This document shows positions 1 through 7,922 of a stretch of DNA of 34,627 bases, piece after piece. The translations under genes and the position numbers were made by a program. This DNA is from Bacillota bacterium. Lineage in GTDB: Bacteria; Bacillota_E; Sulfobacillia; Sulfobacillales; Sulfobacillaceae. The stretch lies in the NCBI GenBank assembly GCA_021820645.1, contig JAKADJ010000003.1, positions 1-34,627 of the forward strand. Reading direction: 5' to 3'. The notes below the pieces were generated by a model. That model had not been told where the DNA came from. It made no database searches and saw only the letters and a program-made list of their open reading frames with translations. Each line of letters begins with the position of its first letter. Position 1 is the first letter of the stretch.

Positions 1-499
1 GCTAATGGGACAATCCAGCGGTTCACCTCTTTGAATACCCTCCGTGCTCCAACTGCAATGCGCGGAGGCCGCGATGACTTCGGACCTGCCTAAACTCGAA
101 CGTGCAGAATGGGCGCGGCTGGTAGACTTGGCTCCTGCCGCATGAATGTCGTAAAGACAGTGATGGCGCGCCGTCATTCACGGATGTAGCTCAGCACGTC
201 AGTGCGCCGAACAAGCTATTCAACGACTCAATGGGAGTACTACGGTCATCAACATTTACCCGGGGCTTTATGAGCGCTGACATGCACTTACAGCCTGCGC
301 CACTTAGAGCACCCTTAAATGACTAAGACGCTGAGAAAATTGAGGTGCACGGCAGGAAATTGGCTCTCGATGGGGAACATACTAGCATAGCGTGAGGAAT
401 GGAGCTTAGACGGTTGCGTGCGCGTCCGCTATAGTGAATGTAAGTGGAACATTTATTATACATCTGACCTCTGATAGTTGTGTATAAGGAGGAGGAATC
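1..499. other. leader region without a recognisable gene
   Basis: I see no supportable gene here. Both strands are broken by frequent stops. A short reading frame beginning at the ATG near 74 gives only 23 residues. The stretch from about 181 resembles the D-arm half of a tRNA but has no T-arm partner. The last 15 bases contain the strong ribosome-binding site (AAGGAGGAGG) of the following gene. The region may be decayed mobile DNA, but nothing in it identifies a source. Confidence 0.6.
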
Positions 500-1435
500 A
501 TGCCGTTTTTCGTTGGTGATTCCACCCAAGATTACGCGACCCTCTTTTTCACTGCGTTTATACTGTTGAAATATTCCGGAACCAAGACTCAGACTGTCTA
601 TCGTCAGTTATGCAGCATTCCGGCGTGGTCGCAGGCGTTGGCCGAGGTACTGAGGGTTCCCGAGGTGGACGTCGTACGCACAATAGGGCAGGTCGAGCAT
701 GCATTTGCAGAACTTCACAGTGATGATCTTGTGGTGCGTCGCGGTGGGCATCTATATCCCAAGCGTTTGCAAGACATACCAGCAGGGCCCGAATTTCTCT
801 TTGTTCGCGGGGATATCAGACTGCTTGATGAGCCCATTGTATCCGTTGTCGGCACGCGAAACCCCAGTGTCGAGGGATACAAGGACGTATGGGACCTTGC
901 ACGTCGGCTGACAGAACGACATGTCGTGGTGGCTTCAGGGCTTGCGTATGGAATTGATGAGGCCGCTCATAAGGGAGCACTCAGTGCAGGCTGTACGGTG
1001 GCGGTCATTGGGACACCCCTGAACAAGGCCTACCCGCGAGACCACGGAGCATTGCAACACACCATTTCAGAAACCGGCGTGGTACTGTCGCAATTTTTGC
1101 CGTCTCTTCCCATTCAGCGATGGAACTTTCCGATTCGAAACGCGACCATGAGTGGACTCTCTATCGCGAGGATAGTCGTCGAAGCGGGTGAGACGAGTGG
1201 TGCGCTTATTCAGGCAAGGGAGGCCTTGAAGCAAGGCCGTCGCGTCTTTGTTCCCCAAAAAGCGGTGGATAATCCACACTTTAAATGGCCCCAGAACTAT
1301 GTCTATCGCCGGGGGGCCTTGGCGTTTCAGGATGTCGATCAGCTAATGCAACAGTTGGAATCCGAAGACCTCATCAAGTCGGTGGCTGATGCCCGCCCTC
1401 GTACCGCGGTGGAATATGCTACTGGAGTGCAATAA
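500..1435 (+). CDS. DprA/Smf-family DNA-processing protein, free-standing variant
   Basis: The protein has 311 residues. From about residue 85 it carries the DprA Rossmann fold: GTRNPS (118-123), SGLAYGID (146-153), FPIRNATMSGLS (210-221) and a VVEA...SGALIQA...GR block (226-247). DprA binds single-stranded DNA and loads RecA during transformation, and relatives also occur in mobile and candidate defence loci. The first 75 or so residues do not look like the usual helix-hairpin-helix/SAM domain, and no winged-helix DML1 tail follows the fold. The usual FPxRNR has lost its second Arg (RNA). Start ATG 500 follows an excellent AAGGAGGAGG. It is not next to topA, the usual neighbour of chromosomal dprA, which suggests an accessory copy. 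The family is clear; the role in this cell is not. Confidence 0.85.
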   Translation: MPFFVGDSTQDYATLFFTAFILLKYSGTKTQTVYRQLCSIPAWSQALAEVLRVPEVDVVRTIGQVEHAFAELHSDDLVVRRGGHLYPKRLQDIPAGPEFLFVRGDIRLLDEPIVSVVGTRNPSVEGYKDVWDLARRLTERHVVVASGLAYGIDEAAHKGALSAGCTVAVIGTPLNKAYPRDHGALQHTISETGVVLSQFLPSLPIQRWNFPIRNATMSGLSIARIVVEAGETSGALIQAREALKQGRRVFVPQKAVDNPHFKWPQNYVYRRGALAFQDVDQLMQQLESEDLIKSVADARPRTAVEYATGVQ

Positions 1436-1506
1436 CCGGCGACTGATCGTCCTCGATCGGGACCAGCTCCAGCGTTCACCACATCCCAAATAAGGAGATG
1501 CCTGCC

Positions 1507-1701
1507 ATGGATCCCACCCCTCGCCAACGCCAGGCCCCCTATCGATGCTGGCATCCCCAACGGATGGTCACCTTTCGCTCGCGGCCCGACTGGCTTCTCG
1601 TCGCCCACGCGTTGCAACCGACCGGCGAATCGCCTCAGCACATCCTCGTTCGTTGGGCTTGCCAGCTTCGCGCCAAATCGGACGGCACAGAGTCTTCGTG
1701 A
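1507..1701 (+). CDS. possible small protein downstream of the DprA-like gene
   Basis: This 64-residue frame starts at ATG 1507, nine bases after a good AAGGAG (1492-1497). An ATG at 1498 in the same frame would be too close to that site. The product is rich in Arg, Trp, His and Pro, has a central hydrophobic patch (WLLVAHAL) and ends in a polar tail. I recognise no family. It lies 71 bases after the DprA-like gene on the same strand, so the two could be cotranscribed. An overlapping frame (1545-1823) covers much of the same DNA, and conservation would be needed to choose between them. Support is limited to the ribosome-binding site and plausible composition. Confidence 0.3.
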   Translation: MDPTPRQRQAPYRCWHPQRMVTFRSRPDWLLVAHALQPTGESPQHILVRWACQLRAKSDGTESS

Positions 1702-1871
1702 CCGCTCTGTCCTACCATTTCACTCATCCGAAGGAGGAATCAGTCTCACACTTAAGAGCTGAAAAATTTGTCTTGACGACGGGGTCCACTTTAAGGAGTC
1801 GATCCACCAGCGCTTTCGGCTGATGAGACTTTTGGCTTGAATGGTCGAAAAAGGGAGGATTTATCTCCTCG

Positions 1872-2063
1872 GTGAATTTCGCACGAGGCTTGGGTTTCGA
1901 GGTAGGTCTACTGTCATTTTCGGTCGATTACTATCCCAATCCCGGCGTCGACTATTTAAAGCTATTGGAAGAGAATATCGAAACAGTCACTCCCATTTTC
2001 TCTAAGAATCATGGCGATACTTGGTCACTCAAAGCACTCGCCCGTGATAGGGGACACGCCTAG
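1872..2063 (+). CDS. possible small or truncated protein of unknown function
   Basis: This 63-residue frame starts at GTG 1872, with GGGAGG 13 bases upstream. The stretch SFSVDYYPNPGVDYLKLLEE looks like real protein, with an amphipathic acidic helix at its end. The frame is open upstream only to a TGA at 1824 and contains no better start codon, so this may be the surviving 3' end of a longer gene. The ribosome-binding site can pair with the TCTCCTC just before the start (GAGGA with TCCTC), forming a short hairpin. It runs convergently into the permease gene on the other strand. I do not recognise it. Confidence 0.25.
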   Translation: MNFARGLGFEVGLLSFSVDYYPNPGVDYLKLLEENIETVTPIFSKNHGDTWSLKALARDRGHA

Positions 2064-2083
2064 GGTGAGCCATGGCCCAGGTT

Positions 2084-2950
2084 CTACACGGTGTGGGCAA
2101 TGGTTAGTGCCGTAGCGCCGAGAATCGCGGTCACTAATCCGAACCGGAGCCATCGGGCTGGGGTAATGGTAGCTAATTGAGGGCCAACCCAAGCGGCTGG
2201 AATGCCACCGGCTAGGAGCATACCAGTGGGAGTCCAAGCGATTTGATGGGCGTGGAGTTTGATGACAGAGGACACCAGCGCCATCACGAACACGGGTCCT
2301 AAAACCGTACCGAGGCACTGCTTTAGAGGCCGACCCGTAAAGATTAGCATCATCGGTGTCAAGATAAAGGCACCCGGGGTGCCGGTAATGCCCCCCATGA
2401 TCCCGATCAAGAGGGTGACACCATATAAGGCACCGCCGAATATTTTTGGGACCCGGAGCTCTCTGGGGAAGATGAGGCTCAGCGCTGCGAGGAGGCTCAC
2501 CCCGCCAAAGGCCACGCCAATTCCGTTGCCGTGCCAATGGGTCGATAGCATGGCGCCGAGAGCTGCCCCGAGGGTTCCAATCAGCGCCATCCGCCATGAA
2601 ATGCTCCATTGCACAAGATTCTGGTGGCGATAGGATAAGAATCCCATGAGAGCGGTCGCCATCGATTGGATAGCCCCGGTTCCGGTTATCTGATGGGCGG
2701 TGAGCGGGGATCCGGGAACGTTCAGCAAAATCGGAACCAGGAGGATAGATCCTCCCAGGCCAAGCCATGAGGCGATGACACCGATCACGGCGCCGAGGGC
2801 ATAGAATTCCCCGTCGGGAATATAGGGTCGGACGACACGGGGGAAGATATTGGTTAACACGGCCCCCAATACTAGACCCATCAAGACCAGAAGGACGGGC
2901 CACAGCCATTTGACACGATAGATAGGGCGAGAATAGGCCGCTTGCGACAC
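2084..2950 (-). CDS. TSUP (TauE/SafE) family permease
   Basis: This integral membrane protein has about 289 residues and seven or eight hydrophobic segments in two similar halves. The sequence signature of the sulfite-exporter family is visible: a glycine-rich SWLGLGGSILLVPIL after the second helix, and GGITGTPGAFILTP as its counterpart in the second half. Members move organic or inorganic sulfur anions (sulfite, sulfoacetate, taurine products). The substrate cannot be read from sequence. I chose the GTG at 2950 because GAGGTG lies six bases before it; the open frame continues to a TTG at 3010, which has no ribosome-binding site. It is divergent from hemL. In a sulfur-oxidising acidophile, sulfite export would be a sensible job, but that is inference. 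Confidence 0.85.
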   Translation of the reverse strand: MSQAAYSRPIYRVKWLWPVLLVLMGLVLGAVLTNIFPRVVRPYIPDGEFYALGAVIGVIASWLGLGGSILLVPILLNVPGSPLTAHQITGTGAIQSMATALMGFLSYRHQNLVQWSISWRMALIGTLGAALGAMLSTHWHGNGIGVAFGGVSLLAALSLIFPRELRVPKIFGGALYGVTLLIGIMGGITGTPGAFILTPMMLIFTGRPLKQCLGTVLGPVFVMALVSSVIKLHAHQIAWTPTGMLLAGGIPAAWVGPQLATITPARWLRFGLVTAILGATALTIAHTV

Positions 2951-3055
2951 GCCAATCACCTCATCCAGGTCAGCTTCCCACAAGGTGTACGAGATTATGC
3001 AGGAACACAAAAATTGTTATGATATCACCGTGAAAATAGGGGAGGAAAATAAGTG

Positions 3056-4339
3056 ATGAGGGAATTATCATGGTTTGAACGTGCCACGGTCGTGACGCCT
3101 GGGGGGGTCAATTCTCCGGCCCGGTCATTCCGTAGTGTGGGAGGGGATCCGCCGTTGGTCATGAGTCGAGGCGATGGTGCCTACCTGATCGACGTCGAGG
3201 GACGGCGCTATATCGATTACCTCGCGGCATTTGGCCCGGTGATTTTGGGACATGCCCACCCTGCGGTCACTCAAGCGATTCAAGAGGCGAGCTGTGAGGG
3301 GACATTGCTTGGGACACCGCACCCCAGTGAAATTCAATTGGCGGAAGTATTGGTGGATGCCATTCAGGGGATGGACATGGTTCGCCTCACCACGACGGGA
3401 ACGGAAGCGGTCATGTCCACGATTCGACTTGCTCGGGCTTTTACCGGGCGGCACCTCGTGATTAAATTCGAAGGAACCTATCACGGACACAGCGATGGCG
3501 TGTTGGTTAAGGCGGGTTCGGGCGCTGCTACGGTCGGAACTGCCGACAGTTTGGGGGTACCCCCTGGGGTTACGGACGACGTTATCAGTCTTCCTTTCAA
3601 TGATATTGAGCGCCTCGAAGCCGCCTTAGACCAATGGGGTGACCGTGTGGCCTGCGTGTTAGTGGAGCCGGTGGTGGGCAATATGGGGATTGTCCTACCA
3701 CGCCCGGGGTATCTTGAAACACTGTCTCGATTGGCACATCGATGGGGAGCGGTGGTGATTTTTGATGAGGTGATCACAGCGTTTCGGTTCCATTATGGAT
3801 CGGTGGGCTCGTTGCTCGGCGTCATTCCCGATTTATATGCGCTGGGGAAAATTATCGGCGGAGGGTTACCCGCGGGGGCGTATGGAGGGCGTCGCGAGAT
3901 CATGCAATATGTGGCGCCCCTAGGTGGGATGTTCCAAGCGGGAACCCTGGCAGGGAATCCTTTATCCTCTGCGGCAGGATTGGCCACCCTTCGGGTGCTT
4001 CGCGAAGAAGACCCGTATCCACGGATGGCTCACCTGGCGGAACGATTAGAATTGGGGATTTTGGATTCGGCAGCGCGCCATTCGATCCCCGTCACCATTA
4101 ATCGGATGGGGTCTGGGTTCACGGTGTTTTTTGGGCCCGATGCAGTGTGGGATTATGACACGGCATGCGTCGCCTCCAAAGAACAGTTCGCGGTGTTTCA
4201 TCAGGCGATGCTGAGGGAGGGGGTGTATTTGGCGCCGAGTCGTTTTGAGGCGTGGTTCGTGTCGGCAGCGCATCAAGAGTCAGAAGTAGAACGCACCCTC
4301 GATGCCGTCGAGGTGAGTATGCGACAGCTCCGCCGTTAA
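3056..4339 (+). CDS. hemL: glutamate-1-semialdehyde 2,1-aminomutase
   Basis: This is a PLP enzyme of 427 residues that converts glutamate-1-semialdehyde to 5-aminolevulinate, the entry to haem and other tetrapyrroles by the C5 route. Visible marks are GGVNSPARSFR near the N-terminus, the phosphate-binding TGTEA (about 115), GTYHGHSD, the cofactor Asp in FDEVITAFR and the Schiff-base Lys in ALGKIIGGGLPAGAYGG (residue 265). Length matches the family. Start ATG 3056 is ten bases after GGAGG; a GTG at 3053 is equally possible. No other hem gene is adjacent, so it may be a second copy (gsaB type) or a dispersed pathway gene. It is transcribed toward the spoVB-like gene but separated from it by an inverted repeat. 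Confidence 0.92.
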   Translation: MRELSWFERATVVTPGGVNSPARSFRSVGGDPPLVMSRGDGAYLIDVEGRRYIDYLAAFGPVILGHAHPAVTQAIQEASCEGTLLGTPHPSEIQLAEVLVDAIQGMDMVRLTTTGTEAVMSTIRLARAFTGRHLVIKFEGTYHGHSDGVLVKAGSGAATVGTADSLGVPPGVTDDVISLPFNDIERLEAALDQWGDRVACVLVEPVVGNMGIVLPRPGYLETLSRLAHRWGAVVIFDEVITAFRFHYGSVGSLLGVIPDLYALGKIIGGGLPAGAYGGRREIMQYVAPLGGMFQAGTLAGNPLSSAAGLATLRVLREEDPYPRMAHLAERLELGILDSAARHSIPVTINRMGSGFTVFFGPDAVWDYDTACVASKEQFAVFHQAMLREGVYLAPSRFEAWFVSAAHQESEVERTLDAVEVSMRQLRR

Positions 4340-4369
4340 GCCTCAGGTCTTTTCAGTGGCCAGTCCCCA

Positions 4370-4399
4370 TATGTTGCTAAATGAGACTCCCGCAACATA
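4370..4399 (+). promoter_or_regulatory. 8-bp inverted repeat abutting the spoVB ribosome-binding site
   Basis: TATGTTGC at 4370-4377 is exactly repeated in inverse as GCAACATA at 4392-4399, with a 14-base loop. The right arm ends on the first base of the AAGGAG (4399-4404) that serves the next gene. It could be an operator or an RNA hairpin affecting initiation. There is no T-tract, so it is not an ordinary terminator for hemL. Confidence 0.4.
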
Positions 4400-4411
4400 A
4401 GGAGAGGCCGA

Positions 4412-5941
4412 ATGGAAAAGAATCGCCGCTCTACGATTTGGCAAGGGGCTTTTTGGCTATCGATCGGATCATTTATCTCTAAACTCATTGGAGCCGTCTA
4501 CCGAATTTTTTTACCCCGCGTTCTGGGAGATTATGGGGTAGGCCTATTCCAGATGGCTTACCCGCTGTACGCGGTCCTATTGGCAGTGTCCGTTAACGGA
4601 ATACCGACCGCGTTGTCCAAACAAACCGCAGAGAAACTGAGTCGTGGCGATGAAGCTGGGGCCGAAGCCTTAGGGGCATGGGCTCAAGTCTGCTTGGGTT
4701 CGGTTGGGATGCTGCTGGCTGTCATGATGGAGTTATGTGCGCCCTTGATTGCCCGTGGGCTCTTTTCGGAGCCCGCCGCTACCTTACCGATTCGGGCACT
4801 GGCTCCCGCTATGGGATTCGTGTCTCTTGAGGCCAGTTTCCGAGGATACTTTCAAGGACGCCAAGAAATGGCTCCTACGGCCACCAGTCAGATCTTAGAA
4901 CAGGTGGTGCGGGTGTCGGTGATGTTTCCAATCGCCCTATTACTGTTACCCGAAGGGATTGAACGTGCAGCGGCCGGCGCGACTTTAGGAGCCCCGATTG
5001 GGGCGGTGGTGGGTGTCGGGTATCTCATTTGGCGTCGTGCACAGCATCAGCCGCGATTTCGCTTGAGAAGACCAGTGCCCTTTAAAGAATTGGGACGGCT
5101 ATTTCTAGTGGCCCTACCGATGTCCTTATCTGGACTGCTTTTTCCGTTGATGCTGTTGGCGGACTCAATGTTCGTCCCCCTCCGATTGACACGGACCGGA
5201 ATCCCCTTGGTCAAAGCGACGGCACTATTTGGTCGTTTGAGTGGCGAAGCCATGCCACTGGTGAACCTGACCATGGTGGTTGGGGCGGCGTTGGCGGTGT
5301 CTCTAGTCCCCGCCGTAGCCCGTTCGATCGCCAGTGGTCGGCGGGAAGAAGCGGGGCATCGGGTTGGGGTGGCGATGCATTTAGTGTGGCTCTTGGGACT
5401 TCCGATGGGAGGCGGGCTTATCGTGTTGGCCCGTCCCTTGACCCAGCTCTTATACGGGGAATCTGGTGCCAGCGGGGCGCTCGAGGTACTGGCATTGGGG
5501 GCGACCGTGCTTGCCCTGCAACAGGTCCTGGGATCGGCTTTGCAGGCTGCAGGGCGCGGATGGATTCCGGTAAAAAATCTGGTGGCAGGTGCTCTGGTAA
5601 AGTTCATATTGACGTGGTGGCTCACGCCGCTCCCGGCGCTTGGGATTAGAGGTGCAGCCATCGGGACGGTGGTGGCGGGGGTGCTCACCGCTTACTTGAA
5701 TTGGCGCGATTGGGCCAAGATCGTGCCCCATCCTGGAGGATTTCTCACCGGGGCTGTCTGGCCTACGGCGGGGACCGTCCTAATGGTAATGGGGGTACAA
5801 ACCTGGATTCATTTAGGCATGGGTTGGCCCCTTGCGACCATGATTGCGAGTGCTGTCGGCCTGGGCGCTTTGATATATGGGATCTTAATGCTGAGCGTCG
5901 GGGAATTACATGGGATTCAACGACTCTGGAATGAACGCTGA
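4412..5941 (+). CDS. SpoVB/YabM-type polysaccharide flippase (MOP superfamily)
   Basis: The protein has 509 residues and about 14 hydrophobic helices, the architecture of MOP flippases (MurJ, SpoVB, Wzx) that move lipid-linked sugar intermediates across the membrane. The N-terminal segment FISKLIGAVYRIFLPRVLGD and the NGIPTALSKQTAEK stretch are typical of the SpoVB/YabM branch. Arg and acidic residues sit inside helices, as in lipid II flippases. AAGGAG lies seven bases before ATG 4412. In B. subtilis, yabM precedes yabN (mazG), exactly as here. A role in spore cortex or wall precursor transport is likely. Which lipid-linked substrate it carries is not shown. Confidence 0.88.
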   Translation: MEKNRRSTIWQGAFWLSIGSFISKLIGAVYRIFLPRVLGDYGVGLFQMAYPLYAVLLAVSVNGIPTALSKQTAEKLSRGDEAGAEALGAWAQVCLGSVGMLLAVMMELCAPLIARGLFSEPAATLPIRALAPAMGFVSLEASFRGYFQGRQEMAPTATSQILEQVVRVSVMFPIALLLLPEGIERAAAGATLGAPIGAVVGVGYLIWRRAQHQPRFRLRRPVPFKELGRLFLVALPMSLSGLLFPLMLLADSMFVPLRLTRTGIPLVKATALFGRLSGEAMPLVNLTMVVGAALAVSLVPAVARSIASGRREEAGHRVGVAMHLVWLLGLPMGGGLIVLARPLTQLLYGESGASGALEVLALGATVLALQQVLGSALQAAGRGWIPVKNLVAGALVKFILTWWLTPLPALGIRGAAIGTVVAGVLTAYLNWRDWAKIVPHPGGFLTGAVWPTAGTVLMVMGVQTWIHLGMGWPLATMIASAVGLGALIYGILMLSVGELHGIQRLWNER

Positions 5942-5946
5942 AATTT

Positions 5947-5975
5947 TTGCCATACGGGGCTGCTTTCGGTATACT
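5947..5975 (+). promoter_or_regulatory. sigma-A-type promoter for mazG
   Basis: TTGCCA (5947-5952) and TATACT (5970-5975) are separated by exactly 17 bases. Each hexamer differs from consensus at one position. The predicted start of transcription is close to the mazG start codon at 5990, so the leader would be very short. Confidence 0.6.
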
Positions 5976-5989
5976 GCAAGCAGTCGGGG

Positions 5990-6865
5990 GTGAAAAGCCT
6001 TATGGGGCAATGGTTGTGGGATTCGATGGAAGGATCTGGTGAATTTATCATTAAAGGTCCCCGGCTTGGGGCCGAGATTTGGAAAGCCTTTGGTCCCTTG
6101 TTCCCCATGGACTCGCCGACTCGATGGTGGCCTGCTTTTCAGTCAGAATCGCAACAACTCCGATGGGGTGATGTAAAGGATCTCGTGCTGGACCCGGAAA
6201 GCTCGTTAGAATTACCAGGTGCCCCGGTCCAGGTCGGCCCGTTGGTCCATGTGGTACAGCGCCTCCTTGGCGACGGCGGGTGTCCCTGGGATCGACAGCA
6301 AACGTCGCAATCCTTGCTTCCTTATCTTCTCGACGAAAGTTACGAAGCTGCGGAAGCCTTGGTGGCGCAAGATTTCGAGTCCTTTCAGGGGGAACTCGGT
6401 GACGTCTTGCTCCAAATCATATTCCAAAGTGCGTTGCTCCAAGATGCTGGCCTTTCGATTGTGGTGGGACGTGAAGTGGAAAAATTGATACGCCGTCACC
6501 CCCACGTGTTTGGCGATGAGGTGATTGAACAGGCCTTGGACGTGCAAGAACAGTGGGATCGAATCAAGGACCAAGAAAAGCATGAGGAGTCTCGATCTAG
6601 TTGGGTATACCCGAGTCTGGTCATGGCCAAACGAGAAAGTAAACGTGGCGTAGACCCGAAAAGCGCTGTATTTCAAGCGGTTCGCGATTTTATGCAGGTA
6701 TATATTGCCAATACATCGGGAACACTAGAAGAAATCCTAGCAGATGCCGCTTGGGCGATCGCAGACGTCGGTCGACAGCACCATTTGGATGTTGAGTGGG
6801 CATTATGGAGGCGATTGGTGAGCCAGAGTCCTCCGTCTCAAGTGTCTTACCGGGAAAATTCTTGA
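5990..6865 (+). CDS. mazG: MazG-family nucleotide pyrophosphohydrolase lacking the methylase domain
   Basis: MazG proteins hydrolyse (d)NTPs to monophosphate and pyrophosphate, clearing aberrant nucleotides or tuning the stringent response. The core is clear: GGCPWDRQQTSQSLLPYLLDE (96-116), with catalytic acids in DESYE (115-119) and ELGD (135-138), then a helical RHPHVFGD segment. A second, degenerate MazG repeat fills the C-terminus. Firmicute YabN homologues usually carry an N-terminal tetrapyrrole-methylase domain of over 200 residues. Here only about 80 unfamiliar residues precede the MazG core. Start GTG 5990 has no good ribosome-binding site; ATG 6002 is an alternative. The near-consensus promoter at 5947-5975 supports a short N-terminus rather than a missed upstream domain. 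Confidence 0.87.
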   Translation: MKSLMGQWLWDSMEGSGEFIIKGPRLGAEIWKAFGPLFPMDSPTRWWPAFQSESQQLRWGDVKDLVLDPESSLELPGAPVQVGPLVHVVQRLLGDGGCPWDRQQTSQSLLPYLLDESYEAAEALVAQDFESFQGELGDVLLQIIFQSALLQDAGLSIVVGREVEKLIRRHPHVFGDEVIEQALDVQEQWDRIKDQEKHEESRSSWVYPSLVMAKRESKRGVDPKSAVFQAVRDFMQVYIANTSGTLEEILADAAWAIADVGRQHHLDVEWALWRRLVSQSPPSQVSYRENS

Positions 6866-6952
6866 TAAAAAAAGGATTTCGCGTGTTATTGGCGAATAGT
6901 GGGAACGAAGAGTAGTTTTGGTAAGCAACAACATTTAGCAGGAGGGATATTG

Positions 6953-7228
6953 TTGAATAAGGCGGAATTAGTAACCGAAGTGGCGGAACGTGCGGGAATG
7001 ACGAAAAAAGATGCTGAGAAGGCTGTGAACGCGGTTGTTGAGTCCATCGAAACGGCACTGACTCAGGGAGACCGAGTTTCGCTGGTGGGCTTTGGTACTT
7101 TTGAAGTGAGGCAGCGCGCGGCACGGGTGGGCCGAAACCCCCGTACCGGAGCTACGCTAGAGATTTCGGGCAGCAAGGTGCCAGCATTTAAAGCAGGGAA
7201 AGCATTAAAGGACTCCGTCGCCAAATAG
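6953..7228 (+). CDS. hup: HU-family DNA-binding protein
   Basis: The protein has 91 residues, the standard HU length. HU dimers bend and compact DNA without strong sequence preference. Seen directly: the N-terminal helix pair ([20 protein letters not shown]), the core [20 protein letters not shown], the beta-arm tip GRNPRTG with the DNA-intercalating Pro, and the closing helix [14 protein letters not shown]. The start is TTG 6953, seven bases after GGAGG (6941-6945). The TTG at 6950 and the longer open frame from 6899 would sit too close to, or ahead of, that site. It is followed at once by a strong terminator. Confidence 0.96.
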   Translation: MNKAELVTEVAERAGMTKKDAEKAVNAVVESIETALTQGDRVSLVGFGTFEVRQRAARVGRNPRTGATLEISGSKVPAFKAGKALKDSVAK

Positions 7229-7243
7229 GTTGCACGTGATGTC

Positions 7244-7274
7244 AGACCAGGCCCCAAAACGGCCTGGTCTTTTT
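7244..7274 (+). terminator. Rho-independent terminator after HU
   Basis: A perfect 10-bp stem (AGACCAGGCC at 7244-7253, GGCCTGGTCT at 7261-7270) with a 7-base loop runs into a T-tract. It lies 16 bases past the HU stop codon and 40 before rqcP, so HU can be expressed apart from the downstream genes. Confidence 0.92.
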
Positions 7275-7313
7275 CTTGGGCATTTACTATACCCTTTTAA
7301 TGGAGGATTACCG

Positions 7314-7553
7314 GTGCGCATCGACAAATTTTTGAAAGTAAGTCGCATCATTAAGCGTCGCACCTTGGCTAAGGAAGTCTGCGATGCCGGCAAAGTACAG
7401 GTCAACGGTAAGGTGGTCAAGCCGGGTCACGAGATTCAAGTGGGCGATCGTATCACGATTGGGTTTGGTACCCGGATCATATCGGTAGAGGTTGAAGCAT
7501 TACGTGAAAACGTTCCCGCTAAAGATGCAGCCAGCTTGTATCGCGAGGTCTAA
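7314..7553 (+). CDS. rqcP: RqcP (YabO), S4-domain ribosome quality-control factor
   Basis: The protein has 79 residues and is almost entirely an S4 RNA-binding domain. It opens MRIDKFLKVSRIIKRRTLAK, matching the Firmicute RqcP/YabO family (a relative of Hsp15). RqcP works with RqcH on obstructed 50S subunits to add alanine tails to stalled nascent chains. The conserved VNGKVVKPGHEIQVGDRI turn is present. Start GTG 7314 is seven bases after GGAGG (7302-7306); the longer frame from 7230 runs through the terminator and is not credible. It is followed by yabP, as in B. subtilis. Confidence 0.94.
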   Translation: MRIDKFLKVSRIIKRRTLAKEVCDAGKVQVNGKVVKPGHEIQVGDRITIGFGTRIISVEVEALRENVPAKDAASLYREV

Positions 7554-7615
7554 ACCTAGACGTCCTTTGCATACCATGGGGTAATCTCGTGGGGTGATGT
7601 AAAGGAGCGAATCGG

Positions 7616-7909
7616 ATGGCGTTGGACAACCGCGATAGTAGGCGCCCAAAGAATCATGAAGTAACGGTGAGCGGCCGACGCGAGGTGGTGATTGAAGGGG
7701 TACGTCATGTTGATAACTTCGATGATGATACCATCGTACTGGCCACCGAGCTAGGGCTCCTCACGATTCGGGGGCGTGGTTTGACGATTCATCAGTTAGA
7801 TCTGGAAGAAGGACATTTTAGCGCCGAAGGTGACATCGATGCCCTGATTTATAGTCGGAAGAAAACCGGGAAATCTTCCGAGACACCATGGAAAAAATTG
7901 TGGCGGTAA
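7616..7909 (+). CDS. yabP: sporulation protein YabP
   Basis: The protein has 97 residues with the YabP/YqfC domain: an N-terminal HEVTVSGRREVVIEGVRHVDNFD, the central TELGLLTIRGRGLTIHQLDLEEG and the closing GDIDALIY. YabP and YabQ are sporulation proteins of the spore envelope; yabQ is needed for cortex formation. AAGGAG lies nine bases before ATG 7616. The C-terminal tail is basic (RKKTGKSSETPWKKLWR). It lies 13 bases before yabQ, almost certainly in one operon. Confidence 0.93.
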   Translation: MALDNRDSRRPKNHEVTVSGRREVVIEGVRHVDNFDDDTIVLATELGLLTIRGRGLTIHQLDLEEGHFSAEGDIDALIYSRKKTGKSSETPWKKLWR

Positions 7910-7922
7910 GGGGGCGACGTTA

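Noticed and set aside
181..216. tRNA-like start (GGATGTAGCTCAG followed by a D-loop-like stretch)
   Set aside because: No anticodon stem, T-arm (GGTTCGA) or closing acceptor strand follows within 100 bases.
5047..5688. 213-codon minus-strand ORF inside the spoVB-like gene
   Set aside because: It is a codon-bias shadow, low in hydrophobic structure and without a start signal, opposite a clear 14-helix membrane protein.
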